Below, piece by piece: positions 7,439 through 11,181 of a stretch of 11,181 bases of DNA. Location of the stretch: assembly GCA_009695405.1 (NCBI GenBank), contig SIAZ01000112.1, forward strand, positions 1 to 11,181, written 5' to 3'. Made by a program: the position numbers and the translations under genes. A model generated the notes under the pieces. The model did no database searches. It was given only the letters and a program-made list of their open reading frames with translations, and had not been told where the DNA came from. This DNA is from Pedosphaera sp. (lineage in GTDB: Bacteria; Verrucomicrobiota; Verrucomicrobiia; Limisphaerales; UBA9464). The first letter of the stretch is position 1; each line of letters opens with the position of its first letter.

Positions 7439-8782
7439 GTGCAATTGAAGTTTAAGAGTGTTGAAGGTTCAGTAATCGCTCCGGTCGGGTATCGGACCGC
7501 AGGCGTTTTTTGCGATATTAAGCGCTTGGGGACAGGCAAGGGGTCCGACAAGGGCCAAAAGCGAGACCTCTGTTTGCTAGTAAGTGAGAATCCTGCGGCC
7601 GTGGCGGGGTTATTTACTACTAACCAAATCTGTGCGGCACCGGTAAAAGTGTGCGTTCCCCGTGTCGCAAAAGGATTAGCTCAGGCCATTGTCATCAACT
7701 CGGGCAATGCCAATGCGTGTACCGGACGTCAGGGGATGAAGGACGCTTTACTAATGACTTCGGCTGCGGAGAAAGTGCTAGGATTGCCCGATGGACGCGC
7801 CTTGGTGGCTTCAACGGGCCGGATCGGAGTGACATTGCCCATGGCTCAGGTGCTTGCTGGAATTTCTGCAGCGGCTGAAGGCCTCGGATCCGGGGTCGCT
7901 CATGCAGTTCATTCCGCTGAGGCTATTATGACCTCCGACACTAAACCCAAAACTTTGGCGATTGAGTTTAAGATGGGAGGCAAGACTGTTCGGGTAGGTG
8001 GCATGTGCAAAGGGGCTGGGATGATTCAACCGGGAATGTCGCCGACGGGCGCTCGTCCTGCATCGATACCAGTGGGTTTGCATGCGACGATGTTATGCTT
8101 CTTAACCACGGATGCTGATGTGGCTGCCAAGCCTCTTCAATCCGCTCTCAATCAGGCAGTGGCAACGAGTTTTAATCGGATCACCGTGGATGGCGACATG
8201 AGCACCAACGACACTGTGTTGTTGATGGCTAATAGTCTCTCAAAGGCCCCATCGGTTCGAAAGACGAGCGGCAAGGAGTATGAGACATTTCTAGCGGCAC
8301 TGAGTTATGTTTGTTTAGAATTAGCGAAAATGATTGTTCGTGACGGTGAAGGAGTTCATCGGGTGGTGACAGTGAAGGTTGAGGGGGCGCGATCTTTCGT
8401 CGAGGCGGATGCGGCGGCGAGATCCGTAGCCAACAGTTCGTTAGTGAAGACCAGTTGGCACGGCGGTGATCCTAATTGGGGGCGTATTATTGATGCGGTG
8501 GGATATAGCGCGGCGACGGTGGTTGAAGATAAAGTGGATATTGGCTATCGAGCGATTGGTTCGAGAAAAACTCAATGGAGCCTCCGCCGTGGTCAACCGA
8601 CCCGTACTTCATTTGCAGAACTATGGAAGACCGTTCAGGCGGATGAATTTGAGTTAATCATCCGGTTAAATTTGGGGACGGGATCCGCCCTGATGTACGC
8701 TGCAGATTTGACTGAGGAGTATGTCGACTTCAATAAGGGAGCAATTGCAGATCCATCGCAGGCGGGCTCTTTAGGGGGTTAA
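7439..8782 (+). CDS. argJ: Bifunctional glutamate N-acetyltransferase / amino-acid acetyltransferase ArgJ
   Basis: This 447-residue enzyme makes N-acetylglutamate and recycles the acetyl group from N-acetylornithine in the cyclic arginine pathway. Family motifs include GLFTTNQICAAPV (57-69), INSGNANACTG (86-96), ASTGRIG (124-130), KGAGMIQP (191-198), HATMLCFLTTDA (215-226), VDGDMSTNDT (250-259) and WGRIIDAVGYS (347-357). ArgJ matures by self-cleavage before the threonine of ATML, here T217, giving alpha and beta chains. Between KGAGMI and ATML there are 15 residues more than in typical ArgJ (S201-H215). The C terminus ends EYVDFNKG then a short tail closing SLGG, instead of the usual YVxIN-YxT ending. 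The start is GTG at 7439, with a TTG at 7445 as alternative; no Shine-Dalgarno motif. Whether it is mono- or bifunctional cannot be read from sequence; absence of argA or argE would support bifunctional. Confidence 0.93.
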   Translation: MQLKFKSVEGSVIAPVGYRTAGVFCDIKRLGTGKGSDKGQKRDLCLLVSENPAAVAGLFTTNQICAAPVKVCVPRVAKGLAQAIVINSGNANACTGRQGMKDALLMTSAAEKVLGLPDGRALVASTGRIGVTLPMAQVLAGISAAAEGLGSGVAHAVHSAEAIMTSDTKPKTLAIEFKMGGKTVRVGGMCKGAGMIQPGMSPTGARPASIPVGLHATMLCFLTTDADVAAKPLQSALNQAVATSFNRITVDGDMSTNDTVLLMANSLSKAPSVRKTSGKEYETFLAALSYVCLELAKMIVRDGEGVHRVVTVKVEGARSFVEADAAARSVANSSLVKTSWHGGDPNWGRIIDAVGYSAATVVEDKVDIGYRAIGSRKTQWSLRRGQPTRTSFAELWKTVQADEFELIIRLNLGTGSALMYAADLTEEYVDFNKGAIADPSQAGSLGG

Positions 8783-8824
8783 ACCAACGAGCGATAAAAT
8801 CGTCGGAAAACCATCTAGATACGA

Positions 8825-9295
8825 ATGCCCGCGATGAAACTCTCGATTCGGCGGAGCAGGCCGTTTTATGTGTTTGCCGCGGCGCTGGTTATTGGGATTG
8901 GCCTGCTGTGGCGGTCGGGCCTTCTTCCATTCCCCTATTTCATTTCTAAATATGGAGGAGACTCACTTTCGGCCCTTGTCGTCTTCCTTTGCGTTGGATT
9001 CGTTTATCCTCTCAGCAGTTCGTTGCGGATTTTTCCCATCGCCATTTGCTTCACTTGGGCGATTGAATTTCTGCAGCTTTATCACGACTATTGGATCGAT
9101 GAAATCCGCTCAATGCTCCTTGGGCGACTGATCCTTGGCACGACGTTTAATAGCCCAGATCTTATGGCGTATGCTTTGGGTATTGCGATTGGAGCCTTAG
9201 TGGAGCACTTCTATTTTAAACAAAAAACAATTCAAAGACCTAATCATTCACTTCTCTTTTCAAGCGATTTAAGACGCGTGATGAACCCGAGTTGA
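8825..9295 (+). CDS. DUF2809 family integral membrane protein
   Basis: This 156-residue protein has four hydrophobic segments (about 12-31, 45-65, 68-86 and 110-130), so it sits in the inner membrane. It fits DUF2809: a GGDSLSALVVF helix start, the IEFLQLYHDYWIDEIRSMLLGRLILG stretch (20-residue core at 80-99), and SPDLMAYALGIAIGALVEH near the end. No function is established for the family. A 25-residue basic tail follows the last membrane helix. The start may be ATG 8825 or ATG 8834 (MKLSIRRSR), and neither has a Shine-Dalgarno motif. It follows argJ by 42 bases and probably shares its transcript, but this need not indicate a role in arginine metabolism. Confidence 0.82.
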   Translation: MPAMKLSIRRSRPFYVFAAALVIGIGLLWRSGLLPFPYFISKYGGDSLSALVVFLCVGFVYPLSSSLRIFPIAICFTWAIEFLQLYHDYWIDEIRSMLLGRLILGTTFNSPDLMAYALGIAIGALVEHFYFKQKTIQRPNHSLLFSSDLRRVMNPS

Positions 9296-9537
9296 AGACT
9301 GGCTCATTTGCTATATCCATTCGGTTCGATTAAAGAAGGGCGTTCCTCTCCTCGGCATGGGAGCGAGGCTGGTGAGGGTGAATGCACTGCCGTCTTTCCA
9401 CCGATCGAAGACCTCCACGAACCAGTATTGCAAAGGCCCGCAGATCGGGGGATTCACAGAGGCCGCGGGCAAACTGAATCTGCACGCGCGGACTGGCTGC
9501 GGTCACTGCGGCCGCAAGCGCCGGATTGTTGATCGTC
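9296..9537. other. Convergent intergenic region with possible decayed coding remnant
   Basis: This 242-base gap lies between the converging DUF2809 and purD genes. No clear terminator hairpin with a T-run is visible; TGCGGCCGCA (9507-9516) is a 10-base palindrome without a loop. On the minus strand, 9311-9457 (GTG start, TAG stop) reads as a 48-residue peptide containing LQYWFVEVFDRWKDGSAF and ending FFNRTEWI. Another minus frame runs unbroken from within the purD end (9584) to 9330. Together they look like a frameshifted gene fragment, but I recognise no family and give this low weight. Confidence 0.3.
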
Positions 9538-10827
9538 TTAGAGCCCTTTCGAACCAATGTCGGATCGATACTGCATACCCTCAAACCGGATGCGACTGCA
9601 GGCGTCGTAGGCTCGAATGCGAGCTGACTTTAAATCTGTGTCCCAAGCAGTAACTCCCAGCACTCGACCGCCGGAGGCGAGAGTTTTCCCCTGCGAATCG
9701 GGAACGGTACCGGCATGAAACACTTTGACAGATTTCAACGCCCTTGCGGATTCAAGGCCTTCGATCGGCGGCTTTCCGATGATGGCGCCCGGGTAACCCT
9801 GATTAGCCATCACCACACAGACGGCTGTCTCGTCGGACCAAACTAACTCTAGGGTGTCGAGTTGTCCGTCAACACTGACACTGAGCACTTCGAACAAGTC
9901 ATTCTTTAAAATTGGGAGATAGGCTTGAGTTTCTGGATCACCAAATCGCGCGTTAAACTCCAGCACCTTTGGACCATCTGCGGTCAGCATAACCCCAGGG
10001 TAGAGTAGTCCGCAAAAATTGATTCCCTCTGCGGCACACCCAGCCAACCAGGGATTCAGGATAGCATCTCCAACTGATTTTAATTCGTTTGCCGAAAGGA
10101 ACGGTGCTGGGCAATAGGCACCCATGCCGCCGGTGTTGAGGCCTTTATCATCATCAAAAATTCGTTTGTGATCTTGAGCTATGGGGAATAAGCGTGCGGT
10201 TCGTCCATCACAGAGTGCGTGCAATGAAATTTCGATCCCTTCGAGAAGTTCTTGAATGACCACTGTACCACCGGCCTTACCGAAGGCGTTTCGAACAAGG
10301 ATTTCTTCAATTGCAGCCTCTGCTTCAGCGATCGATTGGGCCAGAAGAACGCCCTTTCCGAGAGCGAGTCCATCAGCCTTGATTGCGCAACGACCGCTCA
10401 AAGAAGAGGCAAAGCGGCGGGCTTCAACAGGGCTTTGGAAGAGGCCGGATCGCGCCGTGGGAATGCCATGTCGTTCCATGAATTCTTGGGAGAATGCTTT
10501 GGACGATTCGAAAAGAGCCGCCTTTCGGTTGGGACCCCAAATCCTCAGTCGAGAGGATTGGAATAGGTCAACGATACCTAGAGCTAAAGTGTTGTCGGGT
10601 CCGACCACGGTGAGGTCTATCTTTTCGCGCAAGGCAAAATCCCTCAAGCTTTCTAAGGCGTCGGCGGCCAAAGGGAGATTAACCACAGCTTCGCCGTTGA
10701 TTAACCGTTCGGTGAGGGTGCCCGCATTTCCTGGGGCACACCATAAGGCAGTGAGGTGAGGCGATTGCGCCAATTTCCACGTTAAGGCGTGTTCACGTCC
10801 TCCCGATCCAATCACAAGAACCTTCAT
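9538..10827 (-). CDS. purD: Phosphoribosylamine-glycine ligase (GAR synthetase)
   Basis: This 429-residue enzyme joins glycine to 5-phosphoribosylamine with ATP, the second step of purine biosynthesis, in the cytoplasm. The N-terminal domain begins MKVLVIGSGGREHALTWKL and includes APGNAGT and VVGPDNTLALGIVD. The ATP-grasp domain carries the KADGLALGKGV loop (about 149-159), IQELLEGIEISLHAL, AQDHKRIFDDDKGLNTGGMGAY and the metal-binding EFNARFGDPETQ (about 289-300). The C-terminal domain ends RFEGMQYRSDIG, as usual for PurD. Length matches the family, and purN or purM domains are not fused. It stands alone, with no other purine gene adjacent, and points toward the argJ block. The ATG at 10827 has no Shine-Dalgarno motif. 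Confidence 0.96.
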   Translation of the reverse strand: MKVLVIGSGGREHALTWKLAQSPHLTALWCAPGNAGTLTERLINGEAVVNLPLAADALESLRDFALREKIDLTVVGPDNTLALGIVDLFQSSRLRIWGPNRKAALFESSKAFSQEFMERHGIPTARSGLFQSPVEARRFASSLSGRCAIKADGLALGKGVLLAQSIAEAEAAIEEILVRNAFGKAGGTVVIQELLEGIEISLHALCDGRTARLFPIAQDHKRIFDDDKGLNTGGMGAYCPAPFLSANELKSVGDAILNPWLAGCAAEGINFCGLLYPGVMLTADGPKVLEFNARFGDPETQAYLPILKNDLFEVLSVSVDGQLDTLELVWSDETAVCVVMANQGYPGAIIGKPPIEGLESARALKSVKVFHAGTVPDSQGKTLASGGRVLGVTAWDTDLKSARIRAYDACSRIRFEGMQYRSDIGSKGL

Positions 10828-11101
10828 GCGGACAACGATTGAAGCAATCCAGAGCCGATCAAAGAAGCGATTTTATTCTTCTTTTAGCCGCGCGGCCTGA
10901 ATTACCGATAGAAATTTGCTTTTGACGATCCTCGGTTAGGGAGAGTCGACGGTGCGTTGAAGTTGAGTTCTTCACTGTTGTGCGATTTTTTCGATTGCAA
11001 AGGGGTCTTGAGCCTGACGAAAACGATGCAAGAGGGCCGCGCAACTTTTCTTCTGTAAAAGTGTCAAAGTCTGAATTTGGAGGTGGGGGTTGGTTGGTTG
11101 T
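10828..11101. other. Intergenic region between purD and an IS256-type element
   Basis: This 274-base stretch should hold the purD promoter and the right end of the neighbouring insertion sequence. On the minus strand TAAAAT at about 10869-10874, some 42-47 bases before the purD start, could be a -10 box, but I see no matching -35. GCCGCGCGGC (10887-10896) is a 10-base palindrome. ACTTTT (11044-11049) and AAAAGT (11057-11062) pair around a 7-base loop near the presumed IS end. No gene is supported; the 61-residue minus-strand frame at 10859-11044 has no recognisable domain. Confidence 0.45.
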
Positions 11102-11181
11102 TTAGGATTGGGATGGGTCGGAGAAGTAGGCGCGTCCGGTTTCCCACTCATCGGAGGTTTCCATGAGGATGGCGGTGAGGA
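11044..11181 (-). mobile_element. Probable 3' end of an IS256-family insertion sequence (cut by window edge)
   Basis: The minus-strand transposase C terminus at 11102-11181 is followed by about 40-60 bases that would contain the element's right inverted repeat. The sequence TCTGTAAAAGTGTCAAAG (11052-11069) is a plausible terminal repeat by composition and place. The other end is outside the window, so the repeat, the exact boundary and any target duplication cannot be confirmed. The left limit given is approximate. Confidence 0.35.
11102..11181 (-). CDS. IS256-family (mutator-type) transposase, C-terminal fragment
   Basis: Only the last 25 codons are inside the window, ending at TAA (11102-11104). 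The peptide reads LTAILMETSDEWETGRAYF, then a short SDPSQS tail. The spacing L-x-A-x-L-M-E-x(4)-EW-x-x-GR-x-Y is typical of the extreme C terminus of IS256-type DDE transposases. The catalytic DDE residues lie upstream, beyond the window, so I cannot say whether the gene is intact. It is oriented toward purD. A chance resemblance over 25 residues is possible but the pattern is characteristic. Confidence 0.7.
   Translation of the reverse strand, partial: LTAILMETSDEWETGRAYFSDPSQS

Noticed and set aside
10256..10759. A 167-codon plus-strand frame inside purD
   Set aside because: It is antisense to the ATP-grasp and N-terminal domains of PurD, which are fully supported by motifs.
1..11181. A novel defence, secretion or biosynthetic system
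   Set aside because: All well-supported genes are housekeeping or common families, and nothing groups them into an unknown system. I do not claim one.

Overview
The window looks like an ordinary chromosomal segment of a Gram-negative-type bacterium, with base composition near half G+C by eye. A member of the Verrucomicrobiota or a nearby PVC lineage is my best guess. I infer this from the ArgJ C-terminal tail (NKG...SLGG), the exported FKBP isomerase, the single-lipoyl AceF-type E2 and the absence of Shine-Dalgarno motifs before any start. No rRNA, tRNA or CRISPR array is visible. The taxonomic call cannot be confirmed from sequence reading alone.

Layout: positions 1-623 hold no convincing gene, only two perfect hairpins and some broken coding-like stretches. 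A leftward block then runs from 5840 down to 624. In transcription order it is the pyruvate dehydrogenase E2 gene, dihydrolipoamide dehydrogenase (E3), an exported FKBP-type prolyl isomerase, and aminodeoxychorismate synthase component I (pabB). E2 and E3 are 12 bases apart and surely co-transcribed. The other two follow after gaps of about 228 and 129 bases. A 146-base divergent intergenic region carrying a 12-base perfect palindrome separates this block from a rightward block: a beta-CASP metallo-beta-lactamase-fold protein, argJ (arginine biosynthesis) and a DUF2809 membrane protein. The gaps there are 57 and 42 bases, so it is probably one transcription unit. purD (purine biosynthesis) lies convergent to it, from 10827 down to 9538. 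The right edge cuts into the 3' end of an IS256-type transposase gene.

Functionally the genes are core metabolism: pyruvate to acetyl-CoA (E2/E3), folate precursor (PabB), arginine (ArgJ), purine (PurD), plus protein folding outside the cytoplasm and probable RNA processing. I see no defence, secretion or biosynthetic cluster and no clear new multi-gene system. The most distinctive observations are a 15-residue insertion immediately before the self-cleavage site of ArgJ, an E2-E3 pair lacking E1 next to it, the lack of Shine-Dalgarno motifs, and short structured or decayed intergenic stretches near an insertion sequence.
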